Shown here: piece after piece, positions 46,316-55,352 of the stretch | Layout of the letters: each line of letters begins with the position of its first letter | Numbering within the stretch: position 1 is the first letter of the stretch | Assembly (NCBI RefSeq): GCF_022559625.1 | Contig: NZ_CP042288.1 | Span: 2,118,155-2,182,154 of the forward strand | Direction: 5' to 3' | Source: Aquisalinus flavus | GTDB lineage: Bacteria > Pseudomonadota > Alphaproteobacteria > Caulobacterales > Parvularculaceae | DNA length: 64,000 nt | Made by a program: the position numbers and the translations under genes | Notes under the pieces: model-generated | The model's input: only the letters and a program-made list of their open reading frames with translations | What the model was told of the DNA's origin: nothing | The model's database searches: none

Positions 46316-47197
46316 TTAGGCATTTTCAAGGCCGATATAGGCCGCATGGCCTTCTGATGTTAAAGTATTTCTGAGCTTGCCGATCGCCTGCTTTTCGATT
46401 TGTCTGACGCGCTCCTTCGACAGGCCAAGATCAACGCCGAGTTGAGACAGCGTTACTTTATCACTGTTGAAGAACCGCTCATTGATGATCGTCTTCTCCC
46501 GGGCGCTGAGCTGGTCCATCGCCGACCGCAACCATTCGCTGCGGCGCTTCTCGTCGATGGAAGAACTGGCAACATCTTCGGGCAGGTCGCGCTCATCGGG
46601 AATCAGATCCTGACGCTCGGTATCGCCTTCCTCGTTGAAGGTGGCGTTGAGAGACATGTCCTTGTTGCGCAGACGGCCGGTCATGAAATCGAGATCGTCT
46701 TCCGTGACCTTGAACCGCCTGGCGATGGTCTCGCGGGTCTCGCCATTGCCATTGCCGCGATCGACTTCCTCGATCATGGAGCGGATGCGGCTGAGATTGA
46801 AGAAGATCGTCTTGTGCGCGGACTTCGAACCGATGCGAACGATCGACCAGTTGCGCAAGACATAATCCTGCATCGAGGCGCGGATCCACCAGCCAGCATA
46901 GGTGCAGAAGCGAACTTCGCGGTCGGGATCGAATCGCTTGGCGGCTTCGAGAAGGCCGATGCCGCCCTCCTGGATCAGGTCAGCGAGAGGAAGGCCGTAA
47001 CCGCGGAACTTGATGGCGGTGGAAACCGCCATGCGCATGTGCGCTTCGGTCAGCTTCGCGAGGGACTTCTCGCATTTCTTGTCACGCCATCGAACGGCGT
47101 AACCATATTCTTCTTCCGGCTCGAGCAGGGGCGCGGTCATCGCCTGCCGGATCATGTCCTTCACGTAGTCGCGTTCGGCATAAGCGGTAGAAGCCAT
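46316..47197 (-). CDS. rpoH: RNA polymerase sigma factor RpoH (sigma-32)
   Basis: This is the heat-shock sigma factor. The 293-residue protein has region 2 (LTEAHMRMAVSTAIKFRGYGLPLADLIQEGGIGLL, with RFCTYAGWWIRASMQDYVLRNW) and the RpoH-box HKTIFFNLSR (residues 128-137), which separates sigma-32 from other sigma factors. Region 4 is LSQLGVDLGLSKERVRQIEKQAIGKLR. The ribosome site GAAAGGAAC precedes the ATG. A plausible target, hsp20, lies at 26 kb behind a matching promoter. Several Alphaproteobacteria have two RpoH paralogues; which one this is cannot be said. Confidence 0.95.
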   Translation of the reverse strand: MASTAYAERDYVKDMIRQAMTAPLLEPEEEYGYAVRWRDKKCEKSLAKLTEAHMRMAVSTAIKFRGYGLPLADLIQEGGIGLLEAAKRFDPDREVRFCTYAGWWIRASMQDYVLRNWSIVRIGSKSAHKTIFFNLSRIRSMIEEVDRGNGNGETRETIARRFKVTEDDLDFMTGRLRNKDMSLNATFNEEGDTERQDLIPDERDLPEDVASSSIDEKRRSEWLRSAMDQLSAREKTIINERFFNSDKVTLSQLGVDLGLSKERVRQIEKQAIGKLRNTLTSEGHAAYIGLENA

Positions 47198-47460
47198 GGT
47201 GTTCCTTTCCTGCGCAATGGTGCGATAACAGCCGGTACGTCAAAGAGTTCGAAAAATTTCTCGTCAGGGAACTGTTCGGTAAAACTTGCCCGGATAGGCA
47301 TCGGGACAATCTACCGAAACTCCGCCCGTGCAAATTCACTCCCATTCACAACCACGTTATCTGCTGGCTCTTTGTCCGTTTGTGCCAACGTAACAACGGG
47401 TATACGAACTGTAGAGGGCCGCTTCTTCGCGAGCCATAACGCGCAAGGCAATAAAGTCAG

Positions 47461-48825
47461 ATGAAAATAGCAATTATCGGGTCGGGCATTGCGGGGCTCA
47501 GCGCTGCCTATGCCCTGTATCGTGACCACGAGATCACCCTGTTCGAACAGGACGACAGGTTAGGCGGGCATTCCCATACGGTCGACATGCCGGACGGGTT
47601 CGGCGGGCAGGTTGCGGTCGACACCGGCTTCATCGTCTACAACACCCACAACTATCCCAATCTCGTCCACCTGTTCGACGCGACCGGCGTTGCCACCGAG
47701 GCGAGCGACATGTCCTTCGCCGTGTCGATCGGCAAAGGCAACACGGAGTATTTCGGCGACATGCCCGGCATGTTCGCCCAGCGGCGCAATTTGTTGCGCC
47801 CCAGTCACTGGCTGATGATCCGCGACATCATGCGCTTCTACAAGGAAGCACCCTCCTATCTGGAGAAGGCGCGGGAAGCGGATCTGTCAATCGGCGAGCT
47901 GCTTGCAGGCCTCGGCTATTCGTCGGCTTTCCGCTATCGCCATTTGCTGCCGATGGCAGGCGCGATCTGGTCGACGCCGGTCGAGCAGGTGAACGAGTTT
48001 CCGGCGGAGAGTTTCATCAATTTCTTCCAGAACCACCGCTTGCTGGAGATGGACCTGCAGGCGCGGCCGGTATGGCGCACGGTGAGCGGCGGCAGCCGCA
48101 GCTATGTCGACAGGATCACACGGCTGTTCGCAGACCATATCGCCATGGGCTGCCCGGTGCGCTCGGCGCAGCGCACCGAGGATGGCATCGACATCTCCTT
48201 CGGCGCGGAAATCCTCGAACAGGCGACTTTCGACGAGGTGATCTTTGCCTGTCACCCCGACCAGGCGCTGGCGATCCTCGGCAGCGGGGCGAGCACCGCC
48301 GAACGAGATGTTCTCGGCAGTATCGCCTATGAGAAAAACCGCGCCATTCTGCACACGGATATCAACCAGATGCCGCGCCGCAAGCGGGCCTGGGCGAGCT
48401 GGAACTATATCGCGTCGCGCGAGGCCCATGAAGACGGCCCCTCCCCGGTTGCGCTGACCTACTGGATGAACAAGCTGCAGAATCTGAACACGGCCGAACC
48501 GGCGCTGCTGACCCTCAATCCGCTAGAGGAGCCGGACCCGGCCAAGGTGATCGGCGAATGGTCCTATGACCACCCGCAATTCACCCGCGCCGCCCTGCGC
48601 GGCCAGCGCACTCTGGGCGAGATACAGGGCGCCGGCGGCGTCTGGTTCTGCGGCGCCTGGTGCGGCCATGGTTTCCACGAGGATGGCGCGGCGGCGGGCT
48701 TTGCCGTTGCCAAGGCGCTCGGTTCGCCGGTGCCGTGGAGCGACAGGATCACCGAGATGAGCCCGTCAGCCGAGAACGCCGCGCCGCTTGCGCCGCCCTT
48801 GCGCGGGGTCTATGCCGCTGAGTAG
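47461..48825 (+). CDS. FAD-dependent amine-oxidase-like oxidoreductase
   Basis: The 454-residue flavoprotein begins MKIAIIGSGIAGLSAAYALY, with the Rossmann dinucleotide motif at residues 6-15, then FEQDDRLGGHSHTVD. The C-terminal FAD segment is VWFCGAWCGHGFHEDGAAAGFAVAKALG. It belongs to the NAD(P)-binding/amine-oxidase group that is usually found beside DUF1365 and cyclopropane-fatty-acid-synthase genes and has been linked to fatty-acid modification. Here the DUF1365 gene follows after 1 bp, but no fatty-acid synthase gene is nearby. It is divergent from rpoH (263 bp gap, 47198-47460, promoter region). Confidence 0.9.
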   Translation: MKIAIIGSGIAGLSAAYALYRDHEITLFEQDDRLGGHSHTVDMPDGFGGQVAVDTGFIVYNTHNYPNLVHLFDATGVATEASDMSFAVSIGKGNTEYFGDMPGMFAQRRNLLRPSHWLMIRDIMRFYKEAPSYLEKAREADLSIGELLAGLGYSSAFRYRHLLPMAGAIWSTPVEQVNEFPAESFINFFQNHRLLEMDLQARPVWRTVSGGSRSYVDRITRLFADHIAMGCPVRSAQRTEDGIDISFGAEILEQATFDEVIFACHPDQALAILGSGASTAERDVLGSIAYEKNRAILHTDINQMPRRKRAWASWNYIASREAHEDGPSPVALTYWMNKLQNLNTAEPALLTLNPLEEPDPAKVIGEWSYDHPQFTRAALRGQRTLGEIQGAGGVWFCGAWCGHGFHEDGAAAGFAVAKALGSPVPWSDRITEMSPSAENAAPLAPPLRGVYAAE

Positions 48826-48826
48826 G

Positions 48827-49636
48827 ATGAGCAACGAGACGACAGGCCTTGAGAGCAGGATCTATCCCGGCGCGGTATCGCACCGGCGGATCAGGCCTGT
48901 CTCCCACCGCTTTGCCTATCGCGTCTTCTCGCTGCTGATCGATATCGACGAGCTGCCGCGGCTTGATGCCGCCCATCGCTGGTTTGCCCATAACCGGCTG
49001 GCGCTGATGAGTTTCCATGACAAGGACCACGGGGCCAAGGATGGCCGCCCGCTGCGGCCCTGGATCGAGGAAAAGCTGGCCGAAGGCGGGTTCGGTTTCA
49101 CGCCGGGGCGGGTCAAGCTGTTATGCTTTCCGCGCCTGTTCGGCTTCGTCTTCAACCCGCTGTCCGTCTGGTTCTGTTATGACACGGATGATGTGCTGCG
49201 CGCGGTCCTCTATGAGGTGCGCAACACGTTCGGCCAGTGGCGCGGCTACATGATGCCGGTCGACGCCGACAGGGCGCCGGGGGAAATGATCCGCCAGGCC
49301 TGCGACAAGGAATTCTACGTCTCGCCGCTGATGGAGATGGATTGCCGCTATCACTTCACGCTGGCGGAGCCCGGCGAGAGACTGAGCATCGCCATCCGCG
49401 AGACCCGGGCCGACGAACGCACATTGCTGGCGGTGCAGACAGGGACGGCGCAGGCGTTCAATGACAAGAACCTGTTGCGCACCTTCCTGTCGCACCCGCT
49501 GATGTATTTCAAGATCGTCGCTGCGATCCACTGGCAGGCGATCCGTACCTTGATCAAGGGGGCGCCGTTCCGCGCCAATCCGCAGACCCAGACCGGCGAT
49601 GTGCTCTATCCCGCCCGCGAGAAACCGGCGGAATGA
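48827..49636 (+). CDS. DUF1365 family protein
   Basis: The 269-residue protein has the family features ESRIYPGAVSHRRIRPVSHRFAYRVF at residues 9-34 and KLLCFPRLFGFVFNPLSVWFCY near 105-126. FHVSPLMEMD-like FYVSPLMEMDCRYHF and NDKNLLRTFLSHPLMYFKIVAAIHWQA also occur. It starts 1 bp after the oxidoreductase stop; the ATG at 48812 is an alternative start. DUF1365 genes co-occur with an FAD oxidoreductase and cyclopropane-fatty-acid synthase in many Proteobacteria. The molecular role is unknown. Confidence 0.9.
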   Translation: MSNETTGLESRIYPGAVSHRRIRPVSHRFAYRVFSLLIDIDELPRLDAAHRWFAHNRLALMSFHDKDHGAKDGRPLRPWIEEKLAEGGFGFTPGRVKLLCFPRLFGFVFNPLSVWFCYDTDDVLRAVLYEVRNTFGQWRGYMMPVDADRAPGEMIRQACDKEFYVSPLMEMDCRYHFTLAEPGERLSIAIRETRADERTLLAVQTGTAQAFNDKNLLRTFLSHPLMYFKIVAAIHWQAIRTLIKGAPFRANPQTQTGDVLYPAREKPAE

Positions 49637-49757
49637 TGCAGAGGCAGCACAGCGCTAGCGCCAATTGCCGATAGCTGTGCCAATGCAGCATCAGAATTTT
49701 CGTAGACCACCGCCGGCATTGCCTGTACCTTCATAATGAAGAGAGATTGAACGGGGA

Positions 49758-51188
49758 ATGCAGGTGGCCATGACCAAGTTGCTTCTTACCTTGGTGGCGT
49801 TATTTGCCATCGCCTCTCAACCTGACCAGACCGTCGACGGCGAGATTGCAGACGTTGAAAAACTTACTGTGTCTCGACTGAATGAAACGGGCGGTCTCGG
49901 TGTGGTATTCACCCTTATCGATGAGCATGAGATCAAAGCCACTCGAGCGTTTGGGCAGGCCAATACCAGGGGTGATGCAATCAGTGCAGAGATGATATTC
50001 GCTGCAGCATCAATGACAAAGCCAGTTACTGCGGTTTCCATTCTTCAGCTGGAACATGAGGGAAAAGTTGATCTTGATGCTCCCGTCTCGCGCTATTTGC
50101 CATGGTTTGTCGGTCACGAGCCCAAACTGGCCGTCCGCATAAGGGTACGCGATCTCCTAAACCACCGAAGCGGCTTTTCCCGGGCATCGGGTGTGCGCAA
50201 CGGCATGCTTGCCGGTGACATACCAACGGAAGACCCCGACAAGTTCAGACGGATAGTCAATGCGACACGGCTGGTTCACCAACCTGGCGATACCTTCGAG
50301 TATTCGAACCTGAATTTCCACCTGCTTGGCCAGATTATCGAGGCGGTGACCGGTGAGACTTATGCCAATTACATCGAGGCTAGTGTTTTTTCCCCGCTAG
50401 GACTTAGTGCTAGCAACATGAATTCGCTTCCCCGAGGTCACGCCTCTGCCGGACAGCACCGAATGATTTTTGGCATGCCGGTAGCGCTGAAGAGAGATCG
50501 AGCCATTGCTGGTGCCGCCGGCGGGCTTTTCACCACAACTGACGATTATGCCCGGTTCTTGATTGCCGTTGCCACAGAGGATGAAAGACTTCTCCCGTCC
50601 GGCACATTGGCCCGCATTCTCAGTGAACCCTCGGGAGCTTACAGGCTTGGATGGCAGATAGCAGAATCCAGTGACCACGGAACAATTATTTTTCACAATG
50701 GCTGGGCGTTCGGTGGATCATCGACTGGTGGCATTGCGCCAGCAACCGGACGTGGGTTCGTATCGATGACCAATGCTGCAGAAGGATATATTGCCGGTGA
50801 TACGCCGGCAATCACAGATCATCCACGGGCGTTAGCCTTTGGAAATCCGGTTGGGAAGCCACGCAGCTTCTGGTTTCAAAGGGGTCTCTTTGCGACAGTC
50901 ATTCTTCTGGCAGTTGCTCATCTATTCTGGTTCTGGCATCTGAGCCGTGACAAAAGTCGGCCACACGCTGCCATACTCATCATCGCCAGCGGCGTACAGG
51001 CGACAGCCGGATTGGCGATGCCTCTGCTGCTGCCACGGCTTTTTGCAGGCGACTTCCGCTCGACGCTGGACCTTTATCCCACGGCAGCAACCGCATTGCT
51101 TATCGCAGGTGCTGCAATGATTGCCGTATCGCTGATGCGGTTTAAGGGTTTGCGTTCACAGGAACTGAAAAGGCTTATACTCCGGTAA
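49758..51188 (+). CDS. Serine hydrolase (class C beta-lactamase fold) with C-terminal membrane segments
   Basis: The 476-residue protein begins MQVAMTKLLLTLVALFAIAS, a probable signal peptide. The domain has S-x-x-K in AASMTKPVTAVSI (about residue 80), Y-S-N in FEYSNLNFHLLG (about 180) and a late HNGWAFGGSSTGG segment in the third motif region. After about residue 375 come hydrophobic stretches (GLFATVILLAVAHLFWFWHL, IIASGVQATAGLAMPLLL, AATALLIAGAAMIAVSL) predicted to cross the membrane. The gene is visibly lower in GC than its neighbours. Its substrate is unknown. It is flanked by hairpins (imperfect one near 49634-49690; pair at 51247-51342). Confidence 0.85.
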   Translation: MQVAMTKLLLTLVALFAIASQPDQTVDGEIADVEKLTVSRLNETGGLGVVFTLIDEHEIKATRAFGQANTRGDAISAEMIFAAASMTKPVTAVSILQLEHEGKVDLDAPVSRYLPWFVGHEPKLAVRIRVRDLLNHRSGFSRASGVRNGMLAGDIPTEDPDKFRRIVNATRLVHQPGDTFEYSNLNFHLLGQIIEAVTGETYANYIEASVFSPLGLSASNMNSLPRGHASAGQHRMIFGMPVALKRDRAIAGAAGGLFTTTDDYARFLIAVATEDERLLPSGTLARILSEPSGAYRLGWQIAESSDHGTIIFHNGWAFGGSSTGGIAPATGRGFVSMTNAAEGYIAGDTPAITDHPRALAFGNPVGKPRSFWFQRGLFATVILLAVAHLFWFWHLSRDKSRPHAAILIIASGVQATAGLAMPLLLPRLFAGDFRSTLDLYPTAATALLIAGAAMIAVSLMRFKGLRSQELKRLILR

Positions 51189-51246
51189 CACACGGTCCTT
51201 CTCCTAAATTTCGATCATACAGAATCATCGGAGTTGCCAAACTAGA

Positions 51247-51342
51247 TCGTTTCAGCATTCTGTGGAAACGCTGAAACGACCCAGCCTCCTTGTTTGTCGC
51301 GTTTCCTGACGGTGAACCGGTTTCCACTTCACCGGGAAACGC
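51247..51342. repeat. Pair of palindromic elements after the lower-GC serine hydrolase gene
   Basis: TCGTTTCAGC/GCTGAAACGA (51247-51256, 51270-51279) is the first hairpin. GCGTTTCC/GGAAACGC (51299-51306, 51335-51342) with inner GGTGAA/TTCACC is the second. Both share GTTTC/GAAAC arms, and TGTGGAAACGCTGAAACG resembles a palindromic intergenic repeat known widely in Alphaproteobacteria. They occupy most of the 165-bp gap before the SDR gene. Confidence 0.75.
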
Positions 51343-51353
51343 TGTAGTGCCTG

Positions 51354-52124
51354 TTAATCATCCGGCATGAAATTCTTCGTCACCGCCAGGGCGATGGGCG
51401 ATGGCAGGATGCCGAGCGTCTTGGTCAGCAATGCCATCTGCCACGGGAAGGTGACGTGGAAAGTGTCGCTGCAGATGCCTTTATACATGGCCTGCGCCCC
51501 GTCTTCCAGCTCCATCAGGAACGGCATGTCGAACTCGTTCTTGTCGGTCAGGGGCGTCTTGACGAAGCCCGGGCAAATGACCTGGATGTCGACACCGGCC
51601 TCGTCCAGTTCCGGCTTCAGCGCCTCGCACATATTAATCAGCCCGGCCTTGGTCATGCCATAGGCGGCGGAGGTCGGCAGGCCGCGATAGCCGGCAACGG
51701 AAGCGACGACGGAAATCTTGCCGCGCCCGTCGCGCATCATCGTCGGCAGCAGCGCCTCGATGCAGTTGACCGTGCCCATCAGGTTGATGTCGGTCAGCAG
51801 CCTGAAATCGTCTGCGGAAAAGCTTTTCGCCCGCACCGGCTTGTGGGTGCCGGCATTGAGCACGGCGACGTCGATGGAATGGAAAACACCGCGCGTCTTT
51901 TGCATCGCCGCGGCGATGCTGTCGCGGTCGGTGATATCGCAGGGCACGGCGAGGATCTCGCCTTTCAGGTCCTCCGCCTCGCGTGACAGGGCGTCGAGGT
52001 CGTCCTCCGAGCGGGCGGAGGCGGCAACGCGCCAGCCATTGCGGGCCATGATGAGGGACAGGGCCCGGCCAATGCCGGAGCTCGCCCCGGTGATCCAGGC
52101 AGTCTTGTTCGGGAATGTCGGCAT
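51354..52124 (-). CDS. Short-chain dehydrogenase/reductase
   Basis: This 256-residue NAD(P)-dependent oxidoreductase has ITGASSGIGRALSLIM (cofactor loop, residues 11-26), NAGTHKPV, SVVASVAGYRGL with catalytic Ser, and the Y-x-x-x-K pair in SAAYGMTKAGLINM (about 155-168). A C-terminal hydrophobic patch (MALLTKTLGILPSPIALAV) may touch the membrane, as in reductases acting on lipid substrates. The substrate is unknown. It is followed by no partner on the same strand; the DUF6134 gene lies just upstream, 25 bp away. Confidence 0.93.
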   Translation of the reverse strand: MPTFPNKTAWITGASSGIGRALSLIMARNGWRVAASARSEDDLDALSREAEDLKGEILAVPCDITDRDSIAAAMQKTRGVFHSIDVAVLNAGTHKPVRAKSFSADDFRLLTDINLMGTVNCIEALLPTMMRDGRGKISVVASVAGYRGLPTSAAYGMTKAGLINMCEALKPELDEAGVDIQVICPGFVKTPLTDKNEFDMPFLMELEDGAQAMYKGICSDTFHVTFPWQMALLTKTLGILPSPIALAVTKNFMPDD

Positions 52125-52149
52125 ATCAGAAATTACTCGGCTTTCGGTC

Positions 52150-52833
52150 TCAGCTTTCGGGATCGATCGGCTGATACTCTATGTAGCTCCCGTCGAACTC
52201 GAAGGCGAGTTTGCGCAGGCGTTTGTCGGCATAGCACAGGGTCAGGTCGAGATCGCCGGACAGCTCGTAGCAATCCGCGCCAAGGTCCTCGTCGCGGGTC
52301 ATGACCGCCTCGTTCTGCTCCATCAGCGTGCCGCGCTGGGTGTCGAGAAGCGTTGTCGCGTGGACAATATCCATGTCCCAATAGCTGGTCGGGACGATGC
52401 CGGGCGCCGTCTCCAGCCTGCCCTCCATGCCGTCGACGACAAACAGGTCCCCTTCCAGCATGCCGGACACGGCGAAATCATCGCCATTTTCGGTTGTCTC
52501 TGTCTCTATGGCGACAAGCCGTCCATCGCGCCAGGTCTCCCGGTTCCGGTGCTCATAGCGATAGAGGGGGAGAGGCCCGAAGGAGACGTCGATATCGATA
52601 CTGATCACGGCATGCAGGTCGTCGCCATCGCGGGAGAATTCGATCTTATGGTCGCCGATGCGATTGCCGTTGCGCGTGATGGCGAAGGCGTAATCCTGCG
52701 GCACCGATGCGGCGCGCGCCATTTCCTCGGGCTCGTCGGCCGCCGCAGCCGGCAGCGCCACGCCGGCAACAGAGAACATGGCACCGGCAGCGGCCAGCCG
52801 AACAGCGATATTATGACCAATCATACGCGACAT
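52150..52833 (-). CDS. Exported DUF6134-like protein
   Basis: This 227-residue protein begins MSRMIGHNIAVRLAAAGAMF, with a signal peptide ending near AAAADEP (residue 32). The mature part resembles the DUF6134 proteins of Alphaproteobacteria, with NRIGDHKIEFSRDGDDL, PLPLYRYEHRNRETWRDG and a C-terminal LTLCYADKRLRKL. No catalytic residues are recognised. The start at 52833 was chosen for its signal peptide; 52824 and 52872 are other options. It is upstream of the SDR gene, probably co-transcribed. Confidence 0.75.
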   Translation of the reverse strand: MSRMIGHNIAVRLAAAGAMFSVAGVALPAAAADEPEEMARAASVPQDYAFAITRNGNRIGDHKIEFSRDGDDLHAVISIDIDVSFGPLPLYRYEHRNRETWRDGRLVAIETETTENGDDFAVSGMLEGDLFVVDGMEGRLETAPGIVPTSYWDMDIVHATTLLDTQRGTLMEQNEAVMTRDEDLGADCYELSGDLDLTLCYADKRLRKLAFEFDGSYIEYQPIDPES

Positions 52834-53055
52834 TCCTGATCCCCTGAAACTTTCCCTGAAAAATACTGGCACGATAACAGGTAGTTACGCCGCCGGTTTC
52901 GAAAAGGTTGCCGCGCGGGCAGACTATTGCCCGACATCGCCCGGAAGGGGCAGTAAATGCTTCGCCGTGACGCCGCCGGGGTTGAAGCCTGCATTTAGGT
53001 CAGTGCCCGCGGGCAGCCATTGCCAAGACCTATAAAAGGCCTATCACTAGGGACC

Positions 53056-54306
53056 ATGACAGCAAGAACTGACTTCAGGACACACCTGTCGGTCCTCGAC
53101 GGTGCGACGGAACGCATGGTCGAGACGATCACCGGCTGGTCGAGTATCAATAGCGGCAGCGGCAATCTCGGCGGCATTGCCACGGTCGCGGACGCGGTCG
53201 TTCCGGCCTTCGAGGCGGCGGGGCTGACTAGCAGTTATCGCGAGCCGGACCCGGTGACCCATGTCGATGATGGCGGCAACATCATCGAGATTCCGCGCGG
53301 CGGCACATACCATTTCTCCAACCGCCCCGATGCCAACCGTCGCATCCTGCTGACCGGCCATCTCGACACGGTGTTCCCCAGGGACCATCCGTTCCAGAAG
53401 GTCAAACGCAAGAAAGACGAGCGCGGCGCCTTCCTGCACGGACCGGGGACCGCCGACATGAAGGGCGGTATCTGCGTCATGCTGGAAGCGATCAAGGCGT
53501 TCGAGCAGAGCCCGTTCGCGGAGGCTGTCGGCATCGACGTGCTGCTGAATTCCGACGAAGAGACCGGCTCCCATGCTTCCGCCGCCGCGCTGACCGAAAA
53601 GGCGCGCGGGGCCGATATCGGCCTCGTCTTCGAACCCGCCCTGCCCGACGGCACGCTCGCCGGGGCCCGTGCAGGCAGCGGGCATTATACCTTCACCGTG
53701 CGCGGCAGGCCGGCCCATGCGGGCCGCGAGTTCCATCTTGGCCGCAACGCCATTGTCGGCGCCGCGCGGGTGATCGCGGCGATCAACGATCTGAACGGCC
53801 AGCGCGAGGGCACGACGCTCAATCTCGGCGTCATCAATGGCGGCCAGGCGACCAATGTCGTGCCGGATATTTGCGTTGTACGGATGAATATTCGCGGACG
53901 CAGCCCGGAAGACCTGAAATGGGCCGATGAGAATATCCACCGCGTGATCGCGGCCGGCGGCTTCGGCGCGGATATCGCCGTCGAGCTGCATGGCGGCATC
54001 CACCGCCCGGTCAAGGCCGATGAGGGCGGCACCCGCGCCCTGTTCGAGCTGGTCAGGGCCGCTGGCGCCGATCTCGGTATCGGCATCGACTGGAAGCCGA
54101 CCGGCGGCTGCTGCGATGGCAACAATCTCGCGGCGGCTGGCCTGCCCAATGTCGACACGCTGGGCGTCGTCGGCGGGGCGATCCACTCGCCCGACGAATA
54201 TGCGATCATCGACAGTTTCGTGCCGCGCGCAAAACTCGCCAGCCTCGTCATGATGATGCTGGCCTCCGGCGAGGCCGCCTGGCCCGACCGGCTGACACCG
54301 CAATAG
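53056..54306 (+). CDS. M20-family zinc hydrolase, first gene of the arginine catabolic operon
   Basis: This 416-residue dizinc amidohydrolase of the peptidase M20 (ArgE/DapE/carboxypeptidase G2-like) family has LLTGHLDTVFP (His102, Asp104), GTADMKGG (Asp134), NSDEETGS (Glu168-Glu169) and a late GGAIHSPDEY with metal-binding His. A dimerisation domain lies in the middle. It starts 23 bp upstream of astA, and the operon lacks astE, whose product removes succinate from N-succinylglutamate. The same reaction type (amide hydrolysis of an N-acyl amino acid) suits M20 enzymes, so it may replace AstE. This is inference. Confidence 0.88.
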   Translation: MTARTDFRTHLSVLDGATERMVETITGWSSINSGSGNLGGIATVADAVVPAFEAAGLTSSYREPDPVTHVDDGGNIIEIPRGGTYHFSNRPDANRRILLTGHLDTVFPRDHPFQKVKRKKDERGAFLHGPGTADMKGGICVMLEAIKAFEQSPFAEAVGIDVLLNSDEETGSHASAAALTEKARGADIGLVFEPALPDGTLAGARAGSGHYTFTVRGRPAHAGREFHLGRNAIVGAARVIAAINDLNGQREGTTLNLGVINGGQATNVVPDICVVRMNIRGRSPEDLKWADENIHRVIAAGGFGADIAVELHGGIHRPVKADEGGTRALFELVRAAGADLGIGIDWKPTGGCCDGNNLAAAGLPNVDTLGVVGGAIHSPDEYAIIDSFVPRAKLASLVMMMLASGEAAWPDRLTPQ

Positions 54307-54329
54307 TTTTGAGACAGGAGACCCAAGGC

Positions 54330-55352
54330 ATGGTTCGTGTTCGTCCAGCTGAACAGAATGACCTGCCCGCCCTGATGGAGCTGGCAAGCAAGACCGGCCG
54401 CGGCATGACCACCGTGCCGCAGTCGGAGCGCACGATGCTGCACCGCATCTATCTCTCGCAGGAGGCCTTCGCCCGCCCACGCCCGACCGAGAAAGGCGAG
54501 ACTTTCTTCCTCGTCCTGGAAGATGACGGAGAAGTGGCAGGGATGTCCTGCATCTTCACCCATCTCGGCCATGAACGCCCGTTCTATTCCTATCGCATCT
54601 CGCATATCTCCAGCCATTCGCCGGAACTGGAACTGCGCACGGATGCGAATGTGCTGACGCTGGTCAATGATTTCCATGGCTATACCGAGATCGGCACGCT
54701 GTTTGTCGATCCGGACAAGCGCGGCGGCGGTGTCGGGCGGCTATTGTCCTTCTCGCGCTTCATGCTGATGGCCGCGAACCCGGGCCGCTTCGGCGACAAG
54801 ATCATGGCGGAGATTCGCGGCTGGGCCGACGAGAATGGCAATTTCCCGTTCTGGGAGCATGTGGCGCGGAAATTCTTTCACCTGGAATTCGACGAGGCCG
54901 ACAAGCGCAGCGCCAATGATTTCCGCTTCATCGCCGATTTGATGCCGAAATATCCGATCTATGCGGACCTTTTGCCCAAGGAAGCCCAGGCAGCCATCGG
55001 CAAGCCGCATGATTCCTCGCGCCCAGCGATGGAACTGCTGATGCGCCAGGGTTTTCATTATGAAGACCTGATCGACATCTTCGATGCAGGGCCGAGCCTG
55101 CAGGCGCGGATCGAGAACATCACGACGATCCGCAATGCCGAGCGCCGGCGCGTCGAGAAGGGCGCGGAGGTCAAGGCGGATATGCCGGCCCTCGTCGCCC
55201 GGATCGGCATGAGCGATTTTGCCTGTATCAGCGTCTATGTCGACGCCGTCGATGCCGACACCATCATCCTCAGTCAGGACCAGATCAGTGAACTGGGCGT
55301 GAAGGAGGGCGAGGAAGTGCTCGTCACGCCCGTGAAAGGACGCAAATCATGA
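54330..55352 (+). CDS. astA: Arginine N-succinyltransferase
   Basis: It transfers succinyl from succinyl-CoA to L-arginine, the first step of the AST pathway that uses arginine as a nitrogen and carbon source. The 340-residue protein begins MVRVRPAEQNDLPALMELAS, with family segments TVPQSERTMLHRIYLSQEAF, TLFVDPDKRGGGVGRLLSFSRF (GNAT-like acetyl-CoA region) and RQGFHYEDLIDIFDAGPSL. Ribosome site CAGGAG lies 12 bases before the ATG at 54330. Its stop overlaps astD (ATGA, 55349-55352). Confidence 0.95.
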   Translation: MVRVRPAEQNDLPALMELASKTGRGMTTVPQSERTMLHRIYLSQEAFARPRPTEKGETFFLVLEDDGEVAGMSCIFTHLGHERPFYSYRISHISSHSPELELRTDANVLTLVNDFHGYTEIGTLFVDPDKRGGGVGRLLSFSRFMLMAANPGRFGDKIMAEIRGWADENGNFPFWEHVARKFFHLEFDEADKRSANDFRFIADLMPKYPIYADLLPKEAQAAIGKPHDSSRPAMELLMRQGFHYEDLIDIFDAGPSLQARIENITTIRNAERRRVEKGAEVKADMPALVARIGMSDFACISVYVDAVDADTIILSQDQISELGVKEGEEVLVTPVKGRKS

